64,000 nt of DNA from Janthinobacterium aquaticum (GCF_009208565.1 NZ_WFLK01000001.1:310001-374000), one strand, 5' to 3'. Positions 25,412 to 34,102 are shown, numbered from the stretch's first letter. Numbers and translations are program-made. The notes: generated from the letters alone by a model not told the origin.

Positions 25412-26364
25412 CACAGCACAGCATTGTTTTTCTCGACCGCGACAGCCTGATTGCCAATCTGCGCCGCCCGGCCTTCGCCCATACTTGGGCCGAGCACGCG
25501 CACACCAAAGGCAGCGAAGAGACGGTAGCGCGCCTTGCCGGCACCAGCATCGCCATCACCAACAAAGTGCCGCTCAGGGAGGCCGAACTGGCGCAGCTGC
25601 CCGATCTGAAAATGATCGCGGTGGCCGCGACCGGCACCGACATTATCGACCTGCCGGCCTGCCGCGCGCGCGGCATCGTGGTGGCCAATATCCGCGACTA
25701 CGCACGCGCTACCGTGCCCGAGCATACGCTGGCGCTGATGCTGGCGCTGCGCCGCCAGCTGATTGCCTACCGGGCCGATATCGAAGCCGGTTTGTGGCAG
25801 CAGTCCAGCCGCTTCTGCCTGTTCGGCCACCCGATCCGCGACCTGGCCGGCAGCCGCCTGGGCCTGCTCGGCTACGGCGCGCTGGGCAAGTCGGTGGCGC
25901 AGCTGGCGCGCGCTTTCGGCATGGAGGTGGCGGTGCACAACCGTTCGCCCATCGCGGAAGACGGCGTGATTGAAGTGAGCTTTGACGAACTGCTGGCCAC
26001 CTCCGACATCATCAGCCTGCACCTGCCCTTGACCGACAAGACGCGCAACATGATCGGCGCAGCAGAGCTGGCGCGCATGAAGCCGTCGGCGCTGCTGATC
26101 AATACGGCGCGCGGCGGCCTGGTCGACGAGGCGGCGCTGGCCGACGCCCTCACGCGCGGCGTGATTGCCGGCGCCGGCTTCGATGTGCTGTCGAAAGAGC
26201 CGCCACTGCCCGACAACCCGCTGCTGGCGCTGCGCCTGCCGAACTTTATCCTGACCCCGCATACGGCCTGGGCCAGCGGCGAGGCGATGCAGCTGCTGGC
26301 CGACATGCTGATCGATAATGTGGAAGCGTTCGAGCGTGGGGCACCGATCAATGTGGTGACGTGA
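25408..26364 (+). CDS. D-2-hydroxyacid dehydrogenase (NAD-dependent)
   Basis: A 318-residue reductase of the glycerate/hydroxypyruvate type. The Rossmann motif GLLGYGALGKSVAQLARAFG lies in the middle. Catalytic Arg is in NTARGGLVDEAAL, Glu follows in the FDVLSKEPP region, and the His pair element is LTPHTAWAS near the C-terminus. It reduces a 2-oxoacid such as hydroxypyruvate or glyoxylate, or the reverse; the true substrate is not evident. The start ATG at 25408 overlaps the LysR stop (ATGA), and it is the second gene of that unit. Confidence 0.92.
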   Translation: MTQHSIVFLDRDSLIANLRRPAFAHTWAEHAHTKGSEETVARLAGTSIAITNKVPLREAELAQLPDLKMIAVAATGTDIIDLPACRARGIVVANIRDYARATVPEHTLALMLALRRQLIAYRADIEAGLWQQSSRFCLFGHPIRDLAGSRLGLLGYGALGKSVAQLARAFGMEVAVHNRSPIAEDGVIEVSFDELLATSDIISLHLPLTDKTRNMIGAAELARMKPSALLINTARGGLVDEAALADALTRGVIAGAGFDVLSKEPPLPDNPLLALRLPNFILTPHTAWASGEAMQLLADMLIDNVEAFERGAPINVVT

Positions 26365-26432
26365 GTGGCGCTGGCTGATACGGTGGCGGGATTATGGCTC
26401 TGCGGCCTCGGCGGACGCACCTCGGCGGCACC

Positions 26433-26753
26433 CTATTCCAGCCTGCCTTTGAGCCACAAACCGAATTCCTTCATCACGGCCACCACCGGCAGCAGGCGCT
26501 GGCCGTCTGCCGTCAATGCATATTCAACTTTCACCGGCACTTCCGGATACACCGTGCGCGCGACCAGTCCCGCCTCTTCCAGCGCGCGCAGATCAAGGGT
26601 CAGCATGCGCTGCGAAATATGCGGCACATCGCGCCGCAGTGCATTGAAGCGCTTCGGACCATCGACCAGGTAAGACACCAGCAGCAAGCGCCAGCACCCA
26701 CCCAGCAGCCGCATCGCCTCTTCGATCGAACATCCCGTTACGCTTTCCTTCAT
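26433..26753 (-). CDS. HxlR-family transcriptional regulator
   Basis: A 106-residue winged-helix protein with the HxlR signature: early Cys (VTGCSIEEAMRLLGG), W-containing helix, then GPKRFNALRRDVPHISQRML and LTLDLRALEEAGLVART, with VEYALTADGQRL in the wing. Such proteins often sense electrophiles or oxidants through Cys. The first ATG at 26753 is used; a GTG two codons upstream is possible. The gene is divergent from the glutathione S-transferase, and the gap holds an inverted repeat, so it probably controls that gene. Confidence 0.88.
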   Translation of the reverse strand: MKESVTGCSIEEAMRLLGGCWRLLLVSYLVDGPKRFNALRRDVPHISQRMLTLDLRALEEAGLVARTVYPEVPVKVEYALTADGQRLLPVVAVMKEFGLWLKGRLE

Positions 26754-26772
26754 GGTCACTGCGCTCGCATCA

Positions 26773-26805
26773 AGTATAAAAAATGTACCTACACAACATT
26801 ATACT
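26773..26805. promoter_or_regulatory. Interrupted inverted repeat between HxlR and GST genes
   Basis: AGTATAA (26773-26779) pairs with TTATACT (26799-26805). Nested AATGT (26782-26786) pairs with ACATT (26796-26800). It starts 20 nt before the HxlR ATG and lies 82 nt from the GST start, a likely shared operator. Confidence 0.5.
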
Positions 26806-26886
26806 GCCTTCTTCCTTTTTTATCCTTGCTGCCTATAATGGCTGTCCAGGCGCTTTCACCTGGAGGGCGCCACTACCGGAGCCATC

Positions 26887-27522
26887 ATGAAGCTGTACCA
26901 TATCCCCGCCAGCTGCTCGCTGGGCACGCATATCGTCCTCAGGGAACTGGGCCTGGACGCCACCCTTGTCAAGGTCGATTACAAGCGGCACGTGACCGAC
27001 GACGGCGCCAGCTTTTACGATGTCAATGCGCACGGCTATGTGCCCGTGCTGGAACTGGACGACGGACGCCTGCTGCGCGAAGGACCGGCCATCATGCAAT
27101 ACCTGGCCGACCTGCATCCCGCAGCCCGGCTGGCGCCACCCAACGGCAGCTTCGAGCGCTATCGCCTGCAGCAATGGCTGAACTTCCTGTCCACCGAAAT
27201 ACACAAGGGATTTATTCCGCTGCTGTACGCCGCACGTGCCGGCAACTACCTGGAAATGGCCAGGCCCAAACTGGAACAGCGCTATGCCTGGATCGACGAG
27301 CAGCTGGCTGGCCAGCCTTATCTGATGGGCGAATACTTCAGTGTAGCCGACGCCTACCTGTTCGCGCTCACGGGCTGGGGCCAGGCGTCGTGGCTGACCT
27401 CGTACTACAAGGCCGATATTCATTTCGACCAGCTCGATCATTTACGCGACTGGTACCAGCGTGTACAGGCAAGGCCGGCGGTGCAAAAAGCCTTGCGCGA
27501 GGAAGGGCTGATAGCGGACTAG
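26887..27522 (+). CDS. Beta-class glutathione S-transferase
   Basis: A 211-residue GST. The thioredoxin-like half starts MKLYHIPASCSLG, where Cys10 is the position of the active-site Cys in bacterial beta-class GSTs; cis-Pro is in GYVPVLEL and the glutathione-binding REGPAIMQYLADLHP follows. The helical half contains GEYFSVADAYLFALTGWGQ, including the N-capping Asp. It would conjugate or reduce electrophiles with glutathione in the cytosol. It is divergent from an HxlR regulator, a common pairing. It ends in a CTAG shared with the convergent antitoxin-like gene. Confidence 0.92.
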   Translation: MKLYHIPASCSLGTHIVLRELGLDATLVKVDYKRHVTDDGASFYDVNAHGYVPVLELDDGRLLREGPAIMQYLADLHPAARLAPPNGSFERYRLQQWLNFLSTEIHKGFIPLLYAARAGNYLEMARPKLEQRYAWIDEQLAGQPYLMGEYFSVADAYLFALTGWGQASWLTSYYKADIHFDQLDHLRDWYQRVQARPAVQKALREEGLIAD

Positions 27523-27725
27523 ATCAAAGACCGGACGTCCTCATGATCGATGACTTTACCTTCCTGTATCTGCTTGCGACCAAGTGCGAGGATACGCAGC
27601 ATCGCCATTTGATTCTGCGTGTTTTGATAGCTGGCGAGGCTCTGGATAACAGCCTGTACCCTGCCATTGACGGTGACCGCTAGCGGATCACCGGTTTCAA
27701 CAACCTGTTTGATCATAGCCGACAT
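27519..27725 (-). CDS. Orphan Phd/YefM-type antitoxin, N-terminus shortened
   Basis: A 68-residue protein. IKQVVETGDPLAVTVNGRVQ and AVIQSLASYQ match the Phd/YefM core, and the tail MLRILALGRKQIQEGKV matches the RelE/ParE-binding end of antitoxins. The usual first 10-15 residues are missing: the in-frame sequence upstream reads SKLSRTP before the first ATG, which resembles family sequence, but no start codon is found before a stop at about 27780. No toxin gene lies on either side. It may be a decaying remnant or may use a rare start codon. Confidence 0.65.
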   Translation of the reverse strand: MSAMIKQVVETGDPLAVTVNGRVQAVIQSLASYQNTQNQMAMLRILALGRKQIQEGKVIDHEDVRSLI

Positions 27726-27946
27726 CGGCGTGCGCGACAGCTTCGACCCTCTCCCCGTGTTTTTCTCGGACCTGTCCTAGCCAGGGCAAGCCACTACGCC
27801 AGACAGACTCTTACCGTCACAGGTGTATCTGTCCTACATGATTGCATCGATAGCGGGTGCATCATGGACCTGCAGCACGCACCATGGCCAGCCTTGCTAC
27901 TTTGCAGCAAGCCCTGGCATGACCGTCAAACTGACACGGAGATACT

Positions 27947-29122
27947 ATGCTGGCAATGAATTATCGCGGTCCCTACCGCATCAGGGCGTCCTGCAAGCCG
28001 GACCCCGAAATCGAGCACCCGGGCGACGCCATCGTGCGCGTGACCCGCTCCTGCATCTGCGGCTCGGACCTGCACCTGTATCACGGCCTGGTACCGGATA
28101 CGCGGGTCGGTTCGACCTTCGGCCATGAATTTGTCGGCGTCGTGGTCGAAGTCGGCAGCGCGGTGCGCAAGCTCAAGATCGGTGACGCGGTGCTGGTGCC
28201 GTTCAATATCTTTTGCGGCAGCTGCTATTTTTGCCAGCGCGAACTGTATGGCAACTGCCACAATGTGAACCCGCAGGCGACTGCCGTGGGCGGCATCTAT
28301 GGCTACTCGCATACGGCTGGCGGCTATGACGGCGGCCAGGCCGAACTGGTGCGCGTGCCGATGGCCGACGTCGGTCCGATGGTCATTCCCGACGATATCG
28401 ACCACGACGATGCCGTATTGCTGACCGACGCCCTGCCGACCGGCTACCAGGCCGCCGAAATGGGCGACATCAGCGCCGGCGACACGGTGGTGGTGTTTGG
28501 CGCCGGCCCGGTCGGCATCTTTGCCGCCAAGTCCGCCTGGCTGATGGGCGCCGGGCGCGTCATCGTGGTCGACCATGTGGACTACCGGCTCGACTTCGTG
28601 CGACGCTACGCCCAGTGCGAGGTGGTCAATTTCAAGGATGTGACCGACATGGCCCTGCATATCAAGAAGATGACCGACTGGCTGGGCGCCGACGTGTGCA
28701 TCGACGCGGTGGGCTGCGAGGCGGCAGGCAATGCCATGCAGTCGCTGACCGGGCGCTACACCATGATGCAGGCCGGCTCGGCCACCGTGCTGCACTGGGC
28801 CATCAACTCGGTGCGCAAGGGCGGCAATGTTTCGATAGTCGGCGTCTACGGACCGACCTTTAACGCCGTGCCGATAGGCAATGCCCTCAACAAGGGGCTG
28901 ACCCTGCGCATGAACCAGGCCAGCGTCAAGCGCCATCTGCCGCGCCTGCTCGAACATATCCGCGCCGGCCATATCGATCCCAGGCAAATCATTACCCACC
29001 GCGTGCCGCTGGCCGACGTGGCCGATGCCTACCAGATATTTTCCGGCAAACTGGACAATTGCATCAAGACCGTGCTGCTGCCATCCGGTACCAACCCGCA
29101 AGGAGCGAACCATGCCAAATGA
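27947..29122 (+). CDS. Zinc-dependent alcohol dehydrogenase
   Basis: A 391-residue medium-chain dehydrogenase like the glutathione-independent formaldehyde dehydrogenase and threonine dehydrogenase groups. Catalytic zinc ligands are in SCICGSDLHLYHG and FGHEFVG. The structural zinc lobe is CGSCYFCQRELYGNC with four Cys. The NAD site reads VVVFGAGPVGIFAAKSA and is followed by VVDHVDYRL, where Asp suggests NAD preference. CGGAG upstream supports the start. The next gene starts inside its last codons (11-nt overlap). The substrate is not assigned. Confidence 0.93.
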   Translation: MLAMNYRGPYRIRASCKPDPEIEHPGDAIVRVTRSCICGSDLHLYHGLVPDTRVGSTFGHEFVGVVVEVGSAVRKLKIGDAVLVPFNIFCGSCYFCQRELYGNCHNVNPQATAVGGIYGYSHTAGGYDGGQAELVRVPMADVGPMVIPDDIDHDDAVLLTDALPTGYQAAEMGDISAGDTVVVFGAGPVGIFAAKSAWLMGAGRVIVVDHVDYRLDFVRRYAQCEVVNFKDVTDMALHIKKMTDWLGADVCIDAVGCEAAGNAMQSLTGRYTMMQAGSATVLHWAINSVRKGGNVSIVGVYGPTFNAVPIGNALNKGLTLRMNQASVKRHLPRLLEHIRAGHIDPRQIITHRVPLADVADAYQIFSGKLDNCIKTVLLPSGTNPQGANHAK

Positions 29123-29636
29123 AATGACACCTTCAGAGCCGGCTTCCCCTCGGACCCACGCGGCGCGGCGAGAAGATATCGCAGGCTGGGGCAGCGACCT
29201 GGACCGGGCCAGGCGCCCCGCCGTCCCCATGGAACGCATGCCGGCCCGGCTCGATGGCCCGCCGGCGCCGCCGGTACAGCAGCACGGCGCTACGGAAGTG
29301 CTGGTGTCACTGGAATATCCGGCCATCACACCGCTGTATGGCACCAGCGCGCCGCCGCGCGGCTTGAGCGGCATGCTGCGCCGTCTCGCCTTTCGCCGCA
29401 CGGAAAATGATTTGCGCCACTGGCTGATGCTGCTGCTGGCCGACCGCGTCGATGCGGTGGAAGGTGTGGCCGAGGACCTGCGCCATGGCCAACTGCCCAA
29501 CATCGTCAGTGAAATGGGTTTGCCGGCAGCCTGGCGCCATGACCGGCCCGGCGTATTGCGCAAGGCCGCCATCGGCGCGGCAGTGCTGGGCGTGGGCTAC
29601 TGGCTGTTGACCAGCCGCCGCCGGCGGCGCGATTGA
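29112..29636 (+). CDS. Hypothetical protein with C-terminal membrane anchor
   Basis: A 174-residue protein. The first 80 residues are Pro/Arg/Ala-rich and probably unstructured. The middle (about 95-135) is helical with RRTENDLRHWLMLLLADRVD, and the end has one hydrophobic helix (KAAIGAAVLGVGYWLLTS) followed by a basic tail. AAGGAG upstream fixes the start inside the dehydrogenase gene, so the pair is translated together. I do not recognise a family; a tail-anchored partner of the dehydrogenase is a guess. Confidence 0.7.
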   Translation: MPNEMTPSEPASPRTHAARREDIAGWGSDLDRARRPAVPMERMPARLDGPPAPPVQQHGATEVLVSLEYPAITPLYGTSAPPRGLSGMLRRLAFRRTENDLRHWLMLLLADRVDAVEGVAEDLRHGQLPNIVSEMGLPAAWRHDRPGVLRKAAIGAAVLGVGYWLLTSRRRRRD

Positions 29637-29669
29637 GGGTAACGCAGCGTTACCACAACGGGTACTGTA

Positions 29670-30251
29670 TCAGCCCGGGACAGCAGCGGCCGACCCGGCA
29701 TTTCGCCGCGCTTCCCATTCGCGCCGCAGCAGGCCATACAGCGCCGTATCGCTGACCTGGCCGCCGACGATCCAGCGCTCGGGCAAAAATCCCTCCCGCC
29801 TGAAACCCTGGCGCTCGAGTGCGCTGGCCGAGGCCGTATTGAGCGGGTCGATATCGGCTTCCAGCCGATTGAGGTTGCGTTCGACAAAAGCAAACTCCAG
29901 CAGCGCCGACAGGGCTTCCTGCATATAGCCGTGGCCCCAGTACGGCCGGCCCAGCACATAGCCGATCTCGGCGCGGCGGTTCTGGCGGTGCTCGGCAAAC
30001 AGGCTGCAGCTGCCCATATATTGCCCGGTTGCCTTCAGTTCGACGGCAAAGCGGAACGACTCCTCTTTTTCAAAGGCAGCGATATCGTCGGCAATCTTGC
30101 CTGCCGCGCGGCTGTCGTCCTGCCATGGGAGTTCGCTGAAGTAGCGCATCACCTCCGGGTCGGCGTGGATGGCAAACAGCGCCGGCGCGTCGGCCGGGTG
30201 CGGCTTTCTCAGGATCAGGCGTTCGGTTTCAATGGTTTTTTCATAGGTCAT
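29670..30251 (-). CDS. GNAT acetyltransferase, RimJ/RimL type
   Basis: A 193-residue N-acetyltransferase. It starts with the subgroup pattern TERLILRKPHPADAPAL. The acetyl-CoA loop is IGYVLGRPYWGHGYMQEAL, a Gln/Arg-x-x-Gly-x-Gly/Ala type. The family end SALERQGFRREGFL is present. Related enzymes acetylate ribosomal-protein N-termini or small amines, and the substrate here is unknown. It is transcribed away from the diguanylate cyclase. Confidence 0.9.
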   Translation of the reverse strand: MTYEKTIETERLILRKPHPADAPALFAIHADPEVMRYFSELPWQDDSRAAGKIADDIAAFEKEESFRFAVELKATGQYMGSCSLFAEHRQNRRAEIGYVLGRPYWGHGYMQEALSALLEFAFVERNLNRLEADIDPLNTASASALERQGFRREGFLPERWIVGGQVSDTALYGLLRREWEARRNAGSAAAVPG

Positions 30252-30305
30252 GGATGGCCCGATTGTGGTGATGGATACACAAAGCTGTCTTTATTTTAAT
30301 GTACT

Positions 30306-31862
30306 ATGGCAACACTTTTTATCTATCTTTTCCGCCCTGCCATGGATGATGCAACAAACCGCGCTGCGCAACCAGCTGCACGCCACAAACGGCCCGTCAC
30401 GGCACTGGCCAGCACGGCGTTTTTCTGCATCTGCGCCGTTCTGATGGGCATGACCGCGTGGATCGTCTGGTCGGCCCACGAGGTGCGTTTGCGCGAGGCC
30501 GAGGCGACCACGCAGAACATGGCGCGCACGCTGGCAGCGCAGGCCTATATGGAACTGGAGCTGGCCGATGTGATGCTTGAAGACATCGTCGAGCACCTGC
30601 GCCATGAGGGCAATAACGATGCGACCGGCGACCGGCTGCAACGACACCTTGAGCAGCTATCCAGAAATATCGTGGAAATCGATGGCCTGTTCATTATCGA
30701 CCGGCAGGGCAAGTGGCTAGCCACATCGCTGGGCGACAGCGAGGAAGGCAACAGCACCGACCGCGCCTACTTCCATTTCCACCAGGCCAACCGGCAGGCG
30801 GGCACGCATATCAGCACGCCGATACTGGGCAAGAAAGGCGGACAGTGGCTGCTGCCGGTATCGCGCCGGGTCGAACTGGCCGATGGCAGTTTTGCCGGCG
30901 TGGTACTGGTCACGCTGCGTCTGCAGTCGTTCGAGCATGTCTATAACAGCCTCAACCTGGGCAATACCGGCACCGCCTTCTTTGCGCTCGACGATGGCCG
31001 GCTGATCTACCGGCGCCCGTTCGACGCCAAGGTGATCGGCATGGATGTTTCCCAAGGTGTGCTGCTGCAGACTTACCGGAAAATGGGACCGGCCGGCACG
31101 GCCATGATGAAAGCGCGCGTCGATGGCGTGGAGCGGCTCTACAGCTACCGCCACCTGGAGCGCTTTCCCGTCATCGTGGCGGCCGGCCTGTCGCGCGACG
31201 ATATTTTCTCGGACTGGCGGCGCCTCAGTACGCAAATCGTTGCAGCCTCGCTGGTGGCCGGCGCCTTGCTCATTTTCCTGTTTCGCAGGCTGATGCGCCA
31301 GATTGCCATTCGCGACCGTATCGAAACCGAACTGCAGCAGGCCAATGCCGAACTCGAAGCGCGCGCCTCGCAAGACGGTTTGACCGGGCTGGCCAACCGG
31401 CGCTGTTTCGATGAAAAACTGGCGCTGGAGCTGGATCGCGCCCGGCGCCATGCGCAGCCGGTCTCGCTGATCATGATGGATGTCGACTTTTTCAAGAAAT
31501 TCAATGACAGCTACGGCCATGTGGCAGGCGACGACTGCCTGCGCGCCGTGGCCGGTGCGGTGGCAGGCAGCGTCCATCGCGCCGAAGATCTCGCGGCGCG
31601 CTATGGCGGCGAAGAGTTTGCGGTGATTATGCCGGGCGCCGATACGGCCGGCGCGCGCGCAGTGGCCGAAGCCATCCGCACGGCGGTGGTGGCGCTGCAG
31701 ATCCCGCATGCCGCCAGCGCCATCGGCGTGGTCACCATCAGCCTGGGCGCGGCCACCGTCTATCCTGGCCAGGATCAAGGCGCTGACAGCACCGCATTGA
31801 TACGCGCGGCAGACGCCCTGCTCTACCAGTCCAAGACCAGCGGACGCAATCGCGTCAGCTGA
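30306..31862 (+). CDS. Membrane diguanylate cyclase with Cache sensor
   Basis: A 518-residue protein: one transmembrane helix near residues 32-54, a periplasmic double-Cache sensor (about 60-300), and a second helix near 307-325. A GGDEF domain follows, starting SQDGLTGLANRRCFDEKL. The active site is RYGGEEFAVIMPG (about 434), and the product-inhibition site RxxD is present as RAED just before it. It should make c-di-GMP in response to a small extracellular ligand. A later ATG (30342) is an alternative start; neither has a strong ribosome site. Confidence 0.93.
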   Translation: MATLFIYLFRPAMDDATNRAAQPAARHKRPVTALASTAFFCICAVLMGMTAWIVWSAHEVRLREAEATTQNMARTLAAQAYMELELADVMLEDIVEHLRHEGNNDATGDRLQRHLEQLSRNIVEIDGLFIIDRQGKWLATSLGDSEEGNSTDRAYFHFHQANRQAGTHISTPILGKKGGQWLLPVSRRVELADGSFAGVVLVTLRLQSFEHVYNSLNLGNTGTAFFALDDGRLIYRRPFDAKVIGMDVSQGVLLQTYRKMGPAGTAMMKARVDGVERLYSYRHLERFPVIVAAGLSRDDIFSDWRRLSTQIVAASLVAGALLIFLFRRLMRQIAIRDRIETELQQANAELEARASQDGLTGLANRRCFDEKLALELDRARRHAQPVSLIMMDVDFFKKFNDSYGHVAGDDCLRAVAGAVAGSVHRAEDLAARYGGEEFAVIMPGADTAGARAVAEAIRTAVVALQIPHAASAIGVVTISLGAATVYPGQDQGADSTALIRAADALLYQSKTSGRNRVS

Positions 31863-31886
31863 GGCACGCCACCTTGGCCGGCTGCT

Positions 31887-32894
31887 TTATTGCGCCGCGC
31901 CACTGATCACGGTCAGGGCACTGCCGCGCCCACTCTGCGACAATGGTGCCGCCGTTACCAGCAAGGTGGCGCCCGGCTTGAGGATGGCGCTGACGCTGGC
32001 GTAAAAATCGGCAGGCAATTGCACCTGACTGCGTATTGCCTCGGCCAATTGGCGACCCGATTCCTCGTCGTGGCCGGCCACGCCGACATACAGCCAGCGG
32101 CCCTGGCCGGCGGTGTCGGCCAGCGTCAGCACATGGGTGTCGCGGTCTGCGTCGCTGGCCGGTGGCAGCGTGGCGCGGGCGCGGCCGATTTCCACGCCGT
32201 TGCGCAGCACGACCACCGCCTGGTCGCTGCGCGACATGACAATGGTCACCGGCCCTTTTTCCGAACGCGAAGGCGCCCAGAAATCGCCCTCCTGCACCTC
32301 GACGGCCGCCGACGGCGCCAGCACCTCACCGCCGTCGGCACCATCGGCGCCGCCATGGCTGCCGGCCGACTTGCTGACGATCACAGTGGTGCCCTGGCGC
32401 GTGGCGCCGAACAGAACGCGCGCAAACGCATACGGCAGGTGTACGCAGCCGTGGCTTTCCGGGTAGCCCGGCAGGCCGCCTGCATGCAGCGCCACGCCGT
32501 CCCAGGTCAGGCGCTGCTGGTACGGCATGCTGGCATTGTGATACACGCTGGAATGATGTTCGACGTTCTTTTCCAGGATGGTAAAGACACCGGTCGGCGT
32601 GTCATGGCCCGGCTTGCCGCTCGATACCGTGGACACGCCGATGCGCACGCCATTGCGGTAGATGGTGGCCAACTGGCGCGACAGGTCGACATATACGAGC
32701 AGCGGCCCGGCTGGCGCAATGGCGGGCGCCCATACCCACTGTCCAGGCTTGAGCGAGCCGGCGCGACGCGCCAGCTCGACCGGCGAGGACACCTTTGCAC
32801 CCTGCGCCAGCGCGGCATCGGCATACAGGCACGCCGCCAGTATCGACAGCGCAAGCAAGCGCTTGAACCGCGGGGCAGCCAGATCAGATTTCAA
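31887..32894 (-). CDS. L,D-transpeptidase (YkuD family)
   Basis: A 335-residue secreted enzyme that starts with TTG preceded by AAGGAG. A signal peptide (LLALSILAACLYADAALAQ) leads to the catalytic domain (about 60-185): GHDTPTGVFTI, HAGGLPGYPESHGCVHLP with the catalytic His/Cys of the SHGC signature. The C-terminal 150 residues form a domain I do not recognise, with VTIVMSRSDQAVVVLRNGVE, which looks like a second beta-rich region related to the YkuD N-terminal strand pattern. It would crosslink peptidoglycan or attach proteins to it. Confidence 0.92.
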   Translation of the reverse strand: MKSDLAAPRFKRLLALSILAACLYADAALAQGAKVSSPVELARRAGSLKPGQWVWAPAIAPAGPLLVYVDLSRQLATIYRNGVRIGVSTVSSGKPGHDTPTGVFTILEKNVEHHSSVYHNASMPYQQRLTWDGVALHAGGLPGYPESHGCVHLPYAFARVLFGATRQGTTVIVSKSAGSHGGADGADGGEVLAPSAAVEVQEGDFWAPSRSEKGPVTIVMSRSDQAVVVLRNGVEIGRARATLPPASDADRDTHVLTLADTAGQGRWLYVGVAGHDEESGRQLAEAIRSQVQLPADFYASVSAILKPGATLLVTAAPLSQSGRGSALTVISGAAQ

Positions 32895-33034
32895 TACACG
32901 ACTCCTTGTGCGTTACGTTGGATTGAAGCTGAATATTCCTGCAAAGCTAAACAACCGGCAAGTTTTTTGCAGCTGCATGTTACAGTATCAGCAACAGCCC
33001 ACCATAGTCCCCTCCCACCTGCCTGGAGCACACG

Positions 33035-33436
33035 ATGCACAAATACCTCACCACCCTGGCCTGCGCAGTGCTGCTCCAGGGTCATGCCTGGGCTGCCGAT
33101 CCTGTCCGGCGCGAACAGGTCGAACTGGTGCAAGGGGCGCCGGTCAAGAAACTGGCCGGCAAGATCAAGGGCTACGCGACGGTCGAATACAGCATTGCTG
33201 CACCGGCCAACGGCAAGTTCGATATCAGGCTCAATAGCGCCCATCCGTCGCTGTACTTCAATGTCAGCGCCAACGGCAGCGACGAGGCGATCTTTGTCGG
33301 CTCGCGCGACGGGGCGCACTTCCACGCTGGCGTGACAGGCGCCACGCGCTACAAGGTGACGGTCTACCTGATGCGCAATGCTGCGCGCAAAAACCAGACG
33401 GCAAGCTACCAGCTGGACATCGGCAGCGGCGCCTGA
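33035..33436 (+). CDS. Secreted hypothetical protein, beta-sandwich-like
   Basis: A 133-residue protein with a signal peptide (YLTTLACAVLLQGHAWAA). The mature domain alternates hydrophobic residues and contains YFNVSANGSDEAIFVGS and YKVTVYLMRNAARKN. That pattern resembles the pre-peptidase C-terminal (PPC) beta-sandwich seen in small stress or inhibitor proteins, but the match is weak. TGGAG upstream supports the start. It ends directly before a fragment resembling an MscS tail. Confidence 0.7.
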   Translation: MHKYLTTLACAVLLQGHAWAADPVRREQVELVQGAPVKKLAGKIKGYATVEYSIAAPANGKFDIRLNSAHPSLYFNVSANGSDEAIFVGSRDGAHFHAGVTGATRYKVTVYLMRNAARKNQTASYQLDIGSGA

Positions 33437-33587
33437 ACAGGCGCGCCAGCAGCTCGGCGATATCGCCACCTGGGAGCAGGTGCGCGGCGACCTGCTGGGC
33501 CGCACGCTGACCGCATTGCAGGCAGCCGGCATCGCCATCCCCTACCGGCAGATCGACATCAACCTGCGCCAGCCGCAAGAGCCATAG
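33437..33587 (+). pseudogene. Fragment resembling the C-terminus of an MscS-type channel
   Basis: About 50 codons ending at 33587 read EQVRGDLLGRTLTALQAAG then IAIPYRQIDINL. This matches the end of MscS/KefA-family channels, where a short helix is followed by GIxIPxPQ and a beta strand. No channel body precedes it; upstream lies the unrelated secreted-protein gene in another frame. No ribosome site or start codon is visible. It looks like what remains of a deleted mechanosensitive-channel gene. Confidence 0.5.
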
Positions 33588-33601
33588 ACCAAGGCGGCGC
33601 C

Positions 33602-34102
33602 TCAGAAGCGCCGGTGTCCCTGGTCGGCGTCGCAGCGGCCATTGAACTTGATCATGCCGTCGATGGTAATGGCGCCATTCATGCGGTTGATCACCATGCG
33701 CGGCTGGTTCAGGCCATTCAGGCGAAACTTGCCGCGAATCTCATCGTGGCCGATCCACAGCTCGTCGATATTCCACCAGCCGCTGTCGTTACCGCCATGC
33801 AGCGGTGGAATCAGGCTTTTGGGCAGCTGTATCTCGCCACGTTCGCCATGTATCGAGATAGTCAGGGTGGCCTGGAAATCGGACTTGCCCAGCTCCACGC
33901 CCTGTTTCGGCACATACTTGTGCTGCTGCGCATCCCATTCGTAGCCGGAGCGATACTCGGTGGTGGTTTTTTCGGCGCCGCCGTAGCAGACCAGCTGAAT
34001 GTCATCGCGGCGGTCGCGCTCATCGTTGCGGTAGCGGTCCTGGGCATGGGCCGCGCATGGCGCGAGCAAGGCAAGTGCAGTCAGCAAGGTGCGAACTTTC
34101 AT
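33602..34102 (-). CDS. Secreted hypothetical protein
   Basis: A 166-residue protein with signal peptide (MKVRTLLTALALLAPCAAHA, cut before QDR). An Arg/Asp-rich stretch (RYRNDERDRRDD) follows, then a beta-rich domain containing ELWIGHDEIRGKFRLNGLNQ and VINRMNGAITIDGMIKFNG. The C-terminal half repeats a strand-turn pattern often seen in periplasmic lipid- or sugar-binding folds, but no family is recognised. Two Cys (one in VCYGG, one near the end) could form a disulphide. Confidence 0.75.
   Translation of the reverse strand: MKVRTLLTALALLAPCAAHAQDRYRNDERDRRDDIQLVCYGGAEKTTTEYRSGYEWDAQQHKYVPKQGVELGKSDFQATLTISIHGERGEIQLPKSLIPPLHGGNDSGWWNIDELWIGHDEIRGKFRLNGLNQPRMVINRMNGAITIDGMIKFNGRCDADQGHRRF

Noticed and set aside
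26394-27683. 429-codon plus-strand open frame through the HxlR gap and GST gene
   Set aside because: It overlaps the GST in another frame, and GST motifs including Cys10 are clear in the true frame.
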